Source: Flavobacteriales bacterium
Lineage (GTDB): Bacteria > Bacteroidota > Bacteroidia > CAIKAF01
Assembly (NCBI GenBank): GCA_026418175.1
Contig: JAOABX010000001.1
Location: 132,957-196,956 of the forward strand
Direction: 5' to 3'
Length of the DNA: 64,000 nt
The notes under the pieces are model-generated. The model saw nothing but the letters and a program-made list of their open reading frames with translations, was not told where the DNA came from and ran no database searches. Both the position numbers and the translations under genes were made by a program. Below, one piece after another: positions 55,971 through 64,000 of this stretch (the stretch's first letter is position 1; each line of letters starts with the position of its first letter).

Positions 55971-56654
55971 TTAGTTTGCAGGGTTAGTAAAAACATATTG
56001 AATAATATTTGCACCCATTCGTAATGCTTTTAAGCGGGTTTCCTCTGAATCTTTATGTACTTCCGGGTCTTCCCAGCCATCTCCCAGATCGCATTCATAA
56101 TCATAAAATACTACTAATCTTCCATTATAAATCAGGCCAAACCCCTGAGATGGCTTATTATCGTGTTCGTGTATTTTAGGCAGTCCGTTTTTAAATTCAA
56201 ATTTTTGATGATAAATTGAATGTGTGTTGGGAAGCTCTACCAGTTCCAGTTCTGGAAAAACTTTTTTCAACTCTCTTCGAATGTAAGGATCCATACCATA
56301 GTTATCTGAAATATGTAAAAAGCCACCAGCTATCAGGTAATTTCTAAGGTTTAGAGCTTCTTGCACTGTAAAAAAAACATTACCGTGCCCGGTCATGTGT
56401 ATGAACGGATAATTAAAAAGATCCGGAGACCCAGTTTCAACTACACCATATTCGGTATCTAGTTGTGTTTTTAGTTCTTGATTACAAAATCGGGCTAAAT
56501 TGGGAAGTGAAGTAGGGTTCGCGTACCAGTCACCTCCTCCCCCGTATTTTAGTAAACCTAGTTTTATTTTTGTTTGCGCCGAACCGCTTGTGAGTAATAA
56601 TAACAATATTGTTGTTAATGATAGGTAAGTATAATTTGTTTTTTTAATAATCAT
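55971..56654 (-). CDS. DUF4159 protein, exported
   Basis: A 227-residue protein with a signal peptide of about 26 residues and a DUF4159 domain: 'LGLLKYGGGGDWYANPTSLPNLARFC', 'FIHMTGHGNVFFTVQE', 'GGFLHISDNYGMDPYIRREL', and 'DLGDGWEDPEV'. The fold resembles a class I glutamine amidotransferase-like domain. In other bacteria DUF4159 proteins occur beside MoxR/DUF58/VWA genes, but none are here. Role unknown. It is monocistronic. Confidence 0.9.
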   Translation of the reverse strand: MIIKKTNYTYLSLTTILLLLLTSGSAQTKIKLGLLKYGGGGDWYANPTSLPNLARFCNQELKTQLDTEYGVVETGSPDLFNYPFIHMTGHGNVFFTVQEALNLRNYLIAGGFLHISDNYGMDPYIRRELKKVFPELELVELPNTHSIYHQKFEFKNGLPKIHEHDNKPSQGFGLIYNGRLVVFYDYECDLGDGWEDPEVHKDSEETRLKALRMGANIIQYVFTNPAN

Positions 56655-57004
56655 AGCTTTAAAACTAATAGCATAAATCTACAATTTTGTTCAAACATTT
56701 TTTAGAAAATGAAATTTGTAAAACTTTTAAACTTCTTGCCTAAATATGAAATGTAAATATTCTGTTAATATTAAACGATAAATTTATAGCAAACTATATG
56801 AATAAATCTTAAGTTATAAAATTGTAATAAACAGATAAATAATATTATAAAAAAAACTAAAATCAAAAATGAATGGCTTTATGACTATAAAAATTTTGAT
56901 TATTCTCATTACAAGTTTTTCAAATAAATCAACTTATTAAGGTTATTTGTGTTTAACTAATATCGTTCTTTTACTCTTTTCATTAAGGTTTAGGTTAGGG
57001 TAAT
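56655..57004. other. AT-rich intergenic region without a recognisable gene
   Basis: About 350 nt with no credible coding frame and very low GC. It contains the upstream region of the DUF4159 gene on the minus strand and, toward its right end, the probable body or leader of a plus-strand transcript that ends in the hairpins described in the next entry. Confidence 0.6.
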
Positions 57005-57061
57005 GCTCACCACCCGGTGAGCGAAGACAGTAGGTAATATTTTACCTACTGTTTTTTTTTT
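57005..57061 (+). ncRNA. Tandem hairpins with a strong terminator; possible small RNA or attenuated leader
   Basis: Two perfect hairpins occur in a row: GCTCACC-ACCC-GGTGAGC (57005-57022) and ACAGTAGGTAA-TATT-TTACCTACTGT (57027-57052), the second followed by ten T's. The polarity is plus strand, yet no plus-strand gene ends upstream (the previous one stops at 55949, beyond an opposite-strand gene). It therefore ends an unannotated small transcript or attenuates the SDR gene that starts at 57110. No clear TAnnTTTG promoter is seen for it. Confidence 0.5.
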
Positions 57062-57109
57062 GCCAAATACAAACTCCTTTTGTATTCCTTTGTTTTCTTT
57101 GTAGTTTAT

Positions 57110-57997
57110 ATGAGGAGAATTGCTATTATTGGTGCATCCGGTCAGTTAGGGCGAGCTATTACCAAAGCGCTGAAAGAAAATTTTCCCAATGACGAAATTT
57201 TACCCTTAAGTAGAAAAACTCCGCTTGTTCAACATGGATATATGGTATTTGAACCATTTACTGACGATTGGAGTAAACTGGGTAAAATTGATATTTTAAT
57301 AAATAGTGCAGGAATAATTCAGGAATCACGAGATGCCGCGTTTCATCAGGTGCATATAGGGTTAATGCATACAATCATAGAAAATAGGCAGCTTATTGGC
57401 AACCCCAAAATCATTCATATTTCTGCATTGGGAGCAGACCCATCACATCCCATTGCTTTTTTAAGAACCAAAGGTGAAGGGGATCAGATTTTAATAAAAC
57501 AACAAAATGCTTATATTTTGAGGCCATCCATTGTTTGTACACCCAATGCCCTGCTGGTTCAAAAATTTAAAACGCTATTTGAATTGAGTAGTCGTTATTT
57601 ATTTAATCTCACCCTTTTGCCCACGGATTTTTCTAAAACCCGAATTCAACCGGTAATGCCTGCTGATTTGGAAAAAGTAGTAATAGCATTGTGCAATCAG
57701 TCGCCTGAACAAAAAGTTTGGAACGTAGTAGGTGCTGAAGAGATTTCGTTTGGTTGGTTGATGGAACTGGCAGCCGGTGTAAGAAATCAAAAAATTACGA
57801 CGATAGAAATTCCAAAAAATTTAGTAGCCAGTGTTACTAAAAATTTTATTTCTGTTTGGTTTCCGGGGTTAATTAATTATGATCAGTTTCAGTTGTTATT
57901 TAAAGACAATATTGCCGATAAACAACCAATGGAACAGCTAATAGGTAAAAAGGCTGACAGTACACTTTCTTTTTGGGAAAATGAATTTAAATCATAG
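57110..57997 (+). CDS. NAD(P)-binding atypical SDR protein
   Basis: A 295-residue Rossmann-fold protein using the ATG at 57110 (MRRIAIIGASGQLGRAI), with the dinucleotide motif GASGQLG. The sequence continues with 'INSAGI', 'HISALGADPS' and 'YILRPSIVC', where the canonical YxxxK is not conserved, so it belongs to the atypical, NDUFA9/NmrA-like SDRs. The function is unknown; such proteins may bind ubiquinone-related compounds or act as epimerases or regulators. It follows the strong hairpin/terminator. Confidence 0.82.
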   Translation: MRRIAIIGASGQLGRAITKALKENFPNDEILPLSRKTPLVQHGYMVFEPFTDDWSKLGKIDILINSAGIIQESRDAAFHQVHIGLMHTIIENRQLIGNPKIIHISALGADPSHPIAFLRTKGEGDQILIKQQNAYILRPSIVCTPNALLVQKFKTLFELSSRYLFNLTLLPTDFSKTRIQPVMPADLEKVVIALCNQSPEQKVWNVVGAEEISFGWLMELAAGVRNQKITTIEIPKNLVASVTKNFISVWFPGLINYDQFQLLFKDNIADKQPMEQLIGKKADSTLSFWENEFKS

Positions 57998-58004
57998 TAA
58001 TTTG

Positions 58005-58427
58005 TTATTTTTCAATGCTCCAAGTATGATCAGCCAGAAGTTTCACTTTACCTATAAACGATTGAAATGGAATTTTAGAACCCCATTCTTCAGGAGATAT
58101 CATTGAGAGTACGTGAGTTTCATCCTTTCGTTGATATAAGTAGTAGGTGTGGCCAATTAATGGGGTAAATCCCATAGAAGCATGATAAATCTTATATGAT
58201 AATTCTTTTCGTTGTATAATTTCACGAACTTGTTCAGCCAATAAATCAATTTGTTTTTTGATTTGGGTTATCTGCATCTCAGTTTGTTCTTCCATGGCTG
58301 CCAGAGCCTTCCCCTTTATTACACTTTGTTTATCGGGCTTAATTACAGCACTTCCAACATGGTGTGCGTATGGAAGCAAACCTGCTTGCTCAACTACTTT
58401 GTCTTTATCAAACAAATCCTCTGACAT
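58005..58427 (-). CDS. DUF2452 protein
   Basis: A 140-residue cytosolic protein matching DUF2452: LPYAHHVGSAVIKPDKQ near the N-terminus, a helical middle (about 48-85), then 'IYHASMGFTPLIGHTYYLYQRKD...LSMISPEEWG'. Related proteins occur in Bacteroidota and in some eukaryotes; function unknown. It converges on the SDR gene with only 7 nt between stops. Confidence 0.88.
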   Translation of the reverse strand: MSEDLFDKDKVVEQAGLLPYAHHVGSAVIKPDKQSVIKGKALAAMEEQTEMQITQIKKQIDLLAEQVREIIQRKELSYKIYHASMGFTPLIGHTYYLYQRKDETHVLSMISPEEWGSKIPFQSFIGKVKLLADHTWSIEK

Positions 58428-58484
58428 GGCTTCTGAATTCTTGTTAAAGATAACCTGAATTTTAGAATTTGGTTCGTTGTTTTT

Positions 58485-58518
58485 TTGCTTTTATAAAATT
58501 ATCAATTCGCTACTTTTG
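58485..58518 (+). promoter_or_regulatory. Bacteroidota-type promoter of the DUF4286 gene
   Basis: TTG (58485-58487), 23 nt, then TACTTTTG (58511-58518), ending 4 nt before the ATG at 58523. A leaderless or nearly leaderless message is expected. Confidence 0.65.
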
Positions 58519-58522
58519 AGCC

Positions 58523-58840
58523 ATGATTGTTTACAATGTAACCATACAAGTTGATCATGACATTGAAAAGGAATGGCTGGAATGGATGAATACTGTACAT
58601 ATACCAGACGTGCTGGCAACTGGCTGTTTTTTGGAAGGAAGAATATCACGCCTCATGGTAGATGATGAAACGGGCATTACGTTTTCAATTCAATATACAC
58701 TGGAAAATATGCAAAAACTGGAAGAATACCAGGAAAAATATGCTCAAAGACTTCAAAAGGAACATGCCGATCGTTACGAAAATAAGTTTGTTGCTTTCAG
58801 AACTGTTATGGAAGTGGTAGGGAAACATTTGCCTGGATGA
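58523..58840 (+). CDS. DUF4286 family protein
   Basis: A 105-residue cytosolic protein with the DUF4286 pattern: MIVYNVTIQVDHDIEKEWLEWM, 'HIPDVLATGCF', and 'YQEKYAQRLQKEHADRYENKFVAFRTVME'. The fold is a ferredoxin-like alpha/beta dimer; function unknown. It overlaps the next gene by 4 nt (ATGA). Confidence 0.9.
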   Translation: MIVYNVTIQVDHDIEKEWLEWMNTVHIPDVLATGCFLEGRISRLMVDDETGITFSIQYTLENMQKLEEYQEKYAQRLQKEHADRYENKFVAFRTVMEVVGKHLPG

Positions 58841-59598
58841 AAAAGTTTTTATTACTGTTGGCATTTCTAGTGGCTTTAGTGCAACCTGATGTTGCACAAA
58901 TTGTAAATATTGAAGGAAAGCGAATCAATAGTGACACTACTGGATTTGATGGTCAGCTGGAAGGAAATTTCAGCATGAATCAAAATAATACTTTCTTAGT
59001 GAGTTTAAATACCAAAGCCCAAGTGCAGTATAAATGGGAAAATGACCTTGTATTGCTGGTGGGTGATTGGCGTTTTGCAGTTGGAGATCAGCAAAGGTTT
59101 TTGAACGATGGGATGTTACATCTTCGTTATAACAGAAAAATAAATAACTGGCTGCGATTGGAAGTATTTAACCAAATTCAGTATAATGAATTGTTAAGTG
59201 TTCGTTTTAGGTATTTGCTGGGCTTTGGTCCTAGATTTAAATTAACGGGCAATAGTGAGATTTTTAAAATGTATTTAGGCCCAATGTACATGCTCGAATA
59301 TGAAGATGTAAAATCGGATGATACTATTCATGTTGATAGCAGAATGAGCACCTATTTATCTTGGACTTTGGACCCTCCCGGACCATTTTCGTTTACAGCC
59401 ACTACATACTATCAGCCTTTATTAAAAGATTGGGAGGACTTTCGTTTATCTGGTGTTTACAATGTAAAATTCCGATTAATAAAACGCTTGGATTTTAAAG
59501 TGGATTTTAATTTTATGTATGATTCCCGCCCTCCAAGCACTATCAGGAAATTTATATTTGCTTTAACCACCGGTGTAATTTTTAAATTCAGGAGTTAG
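58837..59598 (+). CDS. DUF481-like outer-membrane beta-barrel protein
   Basis: A 253-residue protein with a signal peptide (about 1-21, ending DVAQ) and alternating polar/aromatic strands through to an 'IFKFRS' C-terminus, consistent with a beta-barrel of the DUF481 type ('WLRLEVFNQIQYNELLSVRFRYLLGFGPRFKL'). Function unknown. Coupled to DUF4286 by ATGA overlap. Confidence 0.78.
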   Translation: MKKFLLLLAFLVALVQPDVAQIVNIEGKRINSDTTGFDGQLEGNFSMNQNNTFLVSLNTKAQVQYKWENDLVLLVGDWRFAVGDQQRFLNDGMLHLRYNRKINNWLRLEVFNQIQYNELLSVRFRYLLGFGPRFKLTGNSEIFKMYLGPMYMLEYEDVKSDDTIHVDSRMSTYLSWTLDPPGPFSFTATTYYQPLLKDWEDFRLSGVYNVKFRLIKRLDFKVDFNFMYDSRPPSTIRKFIFALTTGVIFKFRS

Positions 59599-59599
59599 G

Positions 59600-60919
59600 T
59601 TATCTCAATATCTGAAGGTTTTGCGAATCAAGTTTTAAAAACACCCAAATTAATAATGTAAACCCCATCAACGATGAACCACCATAGCTTAATAAAGGCA
59701 ATGGAATACCTACAGCAGGAGCAAGCCCAACAGCAGTGCCGATATTCATAAAGAAGTGAAAAAACATTATGCAGGCTACGATGTATCCATATACTTTGTT
59801 AAACATTGAACGTTGGCGTTCAGCTGCCGCAATTAGCCGTATAATAAAAAATAAGTAAATAAGTATTATTCCAGCACTTCCTACAAACCCCCATTCTTCC
59901 CCTACTGTTGAAAAAATAAAATCAGTATGTTGTTTGGGTACATACTTTAATTTGGTGAGTGAGCCTTTTAAATAACCTTTGCCTAATACTCCCCCTGACC
60001 CAATTGCCATTTTTGAATTGTTTACATTCCAACCGCTGCCTTTCATGTCTTTTTCCTGACCCAGCAAAACCATTATCCGCTTACGGTGATGTTCTTTGAG
60101 TACGTGATTATAAATAGGTTTTACTGCCAGGGTTAGCCCAGTAAAAAATAGCAGAAGCAATACGATAATTTTCCATCCTCCTATTAGATTACGCATGAAA
60201 AAAAATGCAATGAGTCCTATCAAAGCTAAAGCTGTTAAAACAAAACCTACAGGGTATAATATGGATGTAAAAAACACAACAACGCTGATTACTCCTACAA
60301 TGAAAAAAATCCAGTTTAATCCAAACCGAAAAAAGGCAAGGAAAAAAGATAGAAAAACCAGCGTTGTCCCGGTATCGTTTTCTAATAATATTAGTGCGGC
60401 AGGAATAAGAACCAGAATAATGGCCAGCATCCCATTTTTAGTAATATGAAAAGGGATGCCAAGAAATTTAAACCGGTTGTCTGACGATATACTGGGGGTA
60501 AATGAAAATTTATTATCCCCCATCACCCTAGCCAGAACTAATGCAGTAGCAAATTTTGCAAATTCACTGGGTTGTATTTTAATAGAGGATGTAATTACAA
60601 ACCATGATTTATTTCCGGCTACAGTTTGGCCAAAAATTAAAACTAATACAAGCGAAACCAAAACAGAACCGTATATAAAAAAACTAAAAGCTTGAAAAAA
60701 CTTTGTATCAAATAAAAACAGAAAAAATCCCAGTCCCAGGCTAATGCAAATCCACATAAATTGTTTTCCCTGTTCTGCAGATAAATCGAAAATAGAAGAG
60801 TGTTCATCGCTGTAAGAAGCTGAATAAATATTGATCCAACCAAAAAACACCAAAAACAAGTAGCCTGCCATCAGCCACCAGTCTATATTTCCAATTATGT
60901 TTTGATTTCTACTGCTCAT
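59600..60919 (-). CDS. rodA: Peptidoglycan glycosyltransferase RodA
   Basis: A 439-residue SEDS-family inner-membrane protein with about ten transmembrane helices. Family motifs include 'IQPSEFAKFATALVLARV', 'ENDTGTTLVFLSFFLAFF' with the catalytic-type Asp, 'PKQHTDFIFSTVGEEWGFVGS', and 'GIPLPLLSYGGSSLM'. It polymerises glycan strands during elongation with its partner PBP2, encoded immediately upstream with a 4-nt overlap. Confidence 0.96.
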   Translation of the reverse strand: MSSRNQNIIGNIDWWLMAGYLFLVFFGWINIYSASYSDEHSSIFDLSAEQGKQFMWICISLGLGFFLFLFDTKFFQAFSFFIYGSVLVSLVLVLIFGQTVAGNKSWFVITSSIKIQPSEFAKFATALVLARVMGDNKFSFTPSISSDNRFKFLGIPFHITKNGMLAIILVLIPAALILLENDTGTTLVFLSFFLAFFRFGLNWIFFIVGVISVVVFFTSILYPVGFVLTALALIGLIAFFFMRNLIGGWKIIVLLLLFFTGLTLAVKPIYNHVLKEHHRKRIMVLLGQEKDMKGSGWNVNNSKMAIGSGGVLGKGYLKGSLTKLKYVPKQHTDFIFSTVGEEWGFVGSAGIILIYLFFIIRLIAAAERQRSMFNKVYGYIVACIMFFHFFMNIGTAVGLAPAVGIPLPLLSYGGSSLMGFTLLIWVFLKLDSQNLQILR

Positions 60920-62751
60920 TTTATATTCATCAAGTTCCCTTCAAGCATTCGTTTTTCTAATGCTGGACGTGTTATTGTATCCGTGAGGTATTTTTCAATC
61001 ATCAGGCTGGCAATGGGTGCTGCCCAGGTTGCTCCAAAGCCGGCATTTTCAACCAAAATACCAATTGCAATCTTTGGATTTTCTCGGGGAGCATAAGCCA
61101 TAAATACTGAATGATCTTCGCCGTGTGGGTTTTGTGCTGTTCCTGTTTTACCGCAAATTACAATATGATTTAGTTTTCCTACCAAGGCTGTACCTCCTGG
61201 TACGTTTACAGCACCATACATTCCTTCAATTACAATATCAAAGTACTTGTCATCTATTCCGGTTTCGTGTTTTGGGAAATAGCCTTCTGCTTTAAGATCT
61301 CTATTTCCTATTTTTTTTCCTACATGTGGTGTAATATAATAGCCTCTATTTGCTACAATACAAGCCAGATTGGCTATTTGCAACGCATTAGCTTGTAATT
61401 CTCCCTGACCAATACCTAAAGAAATTACAGTTAGAGCACGCCATCCCCCTTTCCCATATCGTTTATCATAAAAATCAGAAGTAGGAACATTCCCTTTTTT
61501 AATATTAGGAATATCAGAATCGGGGAAATTTTGCCCAAAACCAAATTTTACTACGTAGTTTCGCCAAACATTATATCCTTCTCTTGCGGTTTTGTATTTT
61601 TTTACAATAGAGTTGAATACTGCACAGTAATATGCATTACAAGAGGTTTGAATGGAATAGCGTAGATCAGCATTGGGGTGTGCATGACACCCTACCCGAT
61701 GAGTAGCACTAATTCTATAACCACCCCCGCAAGGATAAACAGTATTCGGAAATAAAACGCCTTCTTGCTGTCCTATCAAGGCTTCCATAACTTTAAATGT
61801 GGAACCGGGAGGATACCCATCCATAATGGCCCTGTTGTAAAGTGGTTTAGTTTTATCTAACAATAATTCTGGGTAATATTTTCGTTTATTTCGACCTACC
61901 ATATGATTAGGATCATACGTAGGGGAGGAGATCATCGCTAGCACTTCGCCGGTTTTGGGTTCAATGGCTACAATGGCTCCTTTTTTGTTTCTCATAAGCA
62001 TTTCACCGTATTCCTGCAATTCCATATCCAGTGTAGTGGTTAGATTTTCTCCTTGAACCGAAGCTGTATCATACATGCCGTTCATAAAACTTCCTTTCTC
62101 GTTGTTATGAACATCAACAAAAACTTTTTTTACTCCTTTTCTTCCACGCAAAGACTCTTCATAAGATTTTTCTATTCCACTTATTCCAATATAATCCCCC
62201 GGCTGATAGTATGGGTTTTTTTTAGTAACTGAGGTATCCACTTCACCTACGTATCCAAGGATGTGTGCCGCAATCGGTTTAGGATATTTACGTAGCGGTT
62301 TTTTATCCAAAAAATATCCCGGAAACTTATACATTTTTTCCTGTATGGTAGAGAAATATTCTTTTGATAAATCTTTTGCAATAGGCACTGCTTGGGTTTT
62401 ACTCATTTTTCGTTCTTTAATGCGTGCCCATACTTGTGATGTGATTTTAATGAATTCAGTTTTATCTATATCAACTAAACGGCAAAGCTCCAACGTATCA
62501 ATAGGTTTTGCTTCGGCAGGAACCATTAATAAATCGTACGCATATTCATTTGAAACCATCAGGTTGCCATTTCTATCAAGAATGTTACCACGTGCAGGAT
62601 ATTTTACTACCCTGCGAATGGCATACATGTTTGCAAACTCTTTATAAGCGTTATTGGGTACCTGAAGTAAAAATAATTTGATGATAAAGGTAAGCGCTAC
62701 AAAACCAAATATAGAATAATATATATACTTAATACCTGAGTCTTGATTCAT
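60916..62751 (-). CDS. mrdA: Penicillin-binding protein 2 (elongation transpeptidase)
   Basis: A 611-residue class B PBP. A membrane anchor at about residues 8-28 is followed by the PBP dimerisation domain with 'YPARGNILDRNGNLMVSN', then the transpeptidase domain. The active-site Ser317 is in PPGSTFKV (SxxK), with SCN in 'QTSCNAYYC' and KTG in 'CGKTGTAQ'. It cross-links peptidoglycan in lateral wall growth. It lies between mreD (3 nt gap) and rodA (4-nt overlap). Confidence 0.96.
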   Translation of the reverse strand: MNQDSGIKYIYYSIFGFVALTFIIKLFLLQVPNNAYKEFANMYAIRRVVKYPARGNILDRNGNLMVSNEYAYDLLMVPAEAKPIDTLELCRLVDIDKTEFIKITSQVWARIKERKMSKTQAVPIAKDLSKEYFSTIQEKMYKFPGYFLDKKPLRKYPKPIAAHILGYVGEVDTSVTKKNPYYQPGDYIGISGIEKSYEESLRGRKGVKKVFVDVHNNEKGSFMNGMYDTASVQGENLTTTLDMELQEYGEMLMRNKKGAIVAIEPKTGEVLAMISSPTYDPNHMVGRNKRKYYPELLLDKTKPLYNRAIMDGYPPGSTFKVMEALIGQQEGVLFPNTVYPCGGGYRISATHRVGCHAHPNADLRYSIQTSCNAYYCAVFNSIVKKYKTAREGYNVWRNYVVKFGFGQNFPDSDIPNIKKGNVPTSDFYDKRYGKGGWRALTVISLGIGQGELQANALQIANLACIVANRGYYITPHVGKKIGNRDLKAEGYFPKHETGIDDKYFDIVIEGMYGAVNVPGGTALVGKLNHIVICGKTGTAQNPHGEDHSVFMAYAPRENPKIAIGILVENAGFGATWAAPIASLMIEKYLTDTITRPALEKRMLEGNLMNIK

Positions 62752-62754
62752 ACG

Positions 62755-63270
62755 TTAAATGCGCTTCTTCCTATAGAATAGCAAGGAGAGTAGATAAATC
62801 AGCAATACTGAAAAAATGCTGCTCAACGATGCCTTTAGCAAAGTTAAAGGAATGGAAGATATTTTAAAAATTTCAAGATTAAAGAATAAAATATGATGCA
62901 CAAGTGTAAGTATGAATGTATAGAATAAAAAACTGCCTTGGCCAAGCGTATAAATACCGGGTGAAATATTATTGTCTTTATCTTCCACAGAAATAAATGC
63001 AGGAAGTATGATAATTCGAAGCAATGCTAAAAAACAAGTAGCTGCAGCATGTGCACCCCCTGTATGATATATCAAATCGTAAAATAATCCAGTTAAAAAT
63101 CCTAATAAAATAACTCCATTGCGGGAAGTTCGAACCGGTAGTTGGAGAACAAAAAAATGATATATGTAAGGTGAAATATAAGTGCTTAGCGAAATACGAT
63201 TAGTAAAAACGATATCGCCAACGGCCAGTGCCAGAAAAAGCATAATGTTTTTAAACACTTGTTGATTCAT
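62755..63270 (-). CDS. mreD: Rod shape-determining protein MreD
   Basis: A 171-residue, five- to six-helix inner-membrane protein. Sequence conservation is low in this family; the assignment rests on size, hydrophobicity, the 'LLGFLTGLFYDL' type motif and its position between mreC and mrdA. It overlaps mreC by 4 nt. Confidence 0.85.
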   Translation of the reverse strand: MNQQVFKNIMLFLALAVGDIVFTNRISLSTYISPYIYHFFVLQLPVRTSRNGVILLGFLTGLFYDLIYHTGGAHAAATCFLALLRIIILPAFISVEDKDNNISPGIYTLGQGSFLFYTFILTLVHHILFFNLEIFKISSIPLTLLKASLSSIFSVLLIYLLSLLFYRKKRI

Positions 63271-64000
63271 TGGCGTTCATTTTTTATACTGTCTTCAATA
63301 GCATCCTGTTCTTTTCTAAAATGGTAGTCAACTGCGTATACTTGTCGTAACGCTGTAAAACGGGTGGTGAGCCGAACTTTGATAATATAATATCCGTCGT
63401 CCGGGTTTATTGTAAAACTTTCAATTACGCCAACATCAATTCCTTCAGGATATATTGATGAATAAGCAGAAGTTTCCAATGTATCTCCAGGTTCAATGGC
63501 TACATGTGTAGGTATGTATTTTACAGTAGAATATAAAGGTGAAACCGCATCCCATTCCAATGAACCATAATCTTTTGATTTTCTAAGCTGAACTGAAACC
63601 GGAAATGAAGTGTTTAAAACAGAGATGCACACTGCAAATCGGTCTGATACTTGGCGTACAACACCTGCAATCCCGTTAGGTGAAATAACTCCCATATCTG
63701 GCTTTATTCCATGCATTTTCCCTGCATCTATGGTGAAAAAGTTTCGGGCGTAGCGGGTTGAATTATTTATTACTTTACAAGGAATGTATGTGTATGCCTG
63801 AATAGGGTTTATTCCTTCTAAGTTTGTTGTGTAAAATCTGCTTTTACTATACTGTACTTCTGCTCTAAGCCTGGCATTTTCTTCTGCCAGCAACTCATTT
63901 TCTGCCCGAAGTTTAAAATAATCACGAGTATTGGAATAAAGTTTAAAAAAATTTCCGGTTATTTCTGATGTAGCTTCAGAAAAAATCACCCGATGATAAT
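63267..64000 (-). CDS. mreC: Rod shape-determining protein MreC, 5' end outside the window
   Basis: The frame remains open through base 64000 (reading Y-H-R-V-I-F-S before the apparent start), so the gene continues to the right and lacks its N-terminal membrane anchor here. About 244 residues are visible: a coiled coil ('LRAENELLAEENARLRAEVQ') and the two beta-barrel halves of the periplasmic MreC domain ('GKMHGIKPDMGVISPNGIAGVV', 'YPEGIDVGVIESF'). MreC links the MreB cytoskeleton to PBP2 and RodA, both encoded downstream. Confidence 0.94.
   Translation of the reverse strand, partial: YHRVIFSEATSEITGNFFKLYSNTRDYFKLRAENELLAEENARLRAEVQYSKSRFYTTNLEGINPIQAYTYIPCKVINNSTRYARNFFTIDAGKMHGIKPDMGVISPNGIAGVVRQVSDRFAVCISVLNTSFPVSVQLRKSKDYGSLEWDAVSPLYSTVKYIPTHVAIEPGDTLETSAYSSIYPEGIDVGVIESFTINPDDGYYIIKVRLTTRFTALRQVYAVDYHFRKEQDAIEDSIKNERQ

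Overview
This window is ordinary chromosome from a member of the Bacteroidota. The evidence is low GC, Bacteroidota-type promoter elements (TTG, a 19-24 nt spacer, then TAnnTTTG), very short leaders, and many families typical of the phylum: a PorU2/PorV2-like type IX secretion pair, a C-terminal sorting domain, DUF5686, DUF2911, DUF4159, DUF2452, DUF4286, a methionine synthase split into two genes, and a rhizobial-type asparaginase. The gene mix fits Chitinophagales/Sphingobacteriales-like bacteria, but no rRNA is present, so the exact lineage is uncertain. I found no insertion sequence, prophage, CRISPR array, tRNA or rRNA.

Layout. 1-9.4 kb (+): the tail of a secreted protein, a large M16 peptidase, a phospholipid block (PlsB-like acyltransferase, gpsA, DUF212), then aspS-plsC-gatC. 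9.4-11.4 kb (-): an AT-rich, gene-poor patch with a DUF1801 protein, an M23 peptidase-like gene split by a -1 frame change, and a small membrane protein. 11.4-22.2 kb (-): engB, an alpha/beta hydrolase, lpdA, lnt, and the PorV2-PorU2 pair. 22.3-23.4 kb (+): pssA-purS. 23.4-34 kb (-): a giant secreted choice-of-anchor I protein, lptB overlapping a DUF5686 outer-membrane protein and an AhpD-like protein, an asparaginase, a candidate structured RNA, a LytTR regulator and an MBL hydrolase. 34-43.5 kb: a half-size TauE plus M20 amidohydrolase, a coiled-coil lipoprotein, DCC protein/uvrC with overlapping 3' ends, a C40 peptidase, a PorE-like OmpA protein, and Ppx/GppA. 43.5-46.4 kb (-): RNase G, a 31-residue basic protein, a TPR protein and HU. 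46.5-56.7 kb: mutY, two lipoproteins, split metH, an orphan sensor kinase, an NrtR-like regulator and a PI-PLC-like protein. 57-59.6 kb: a strong orphan hairpin/terminator, an SDR-like protein and small DUF proteins. 59.6-64 kb (-): mreC-mreD-mrdA-rodA, the cell-elongation cluster, cut by the right edge.

Themes. Much of the window concerns the cell envelope: phospholipid synthesis (GpsA, PlsB-like, PlsC, PssA), lipoprotein acylation (Lnt), LPS transport (LptB), type IX secretion (PorU2/PorV2, PorE-like), peptidoglycan elongation (MreC/D, PBP2, RodA) and wall hydrolases (M23, C40). No single cluster looks like a wholly new defence or biosynthetic system. The observations most worth checking are the M23 gene split exactly at a U UUA AAA heptamer, the minus-strand structured RNA near 32.3-32.5 kb, the plus-strand double hairpin near 57.0 kb that no annotated gene explains, and the unusually short leaders implied by promoter positions.
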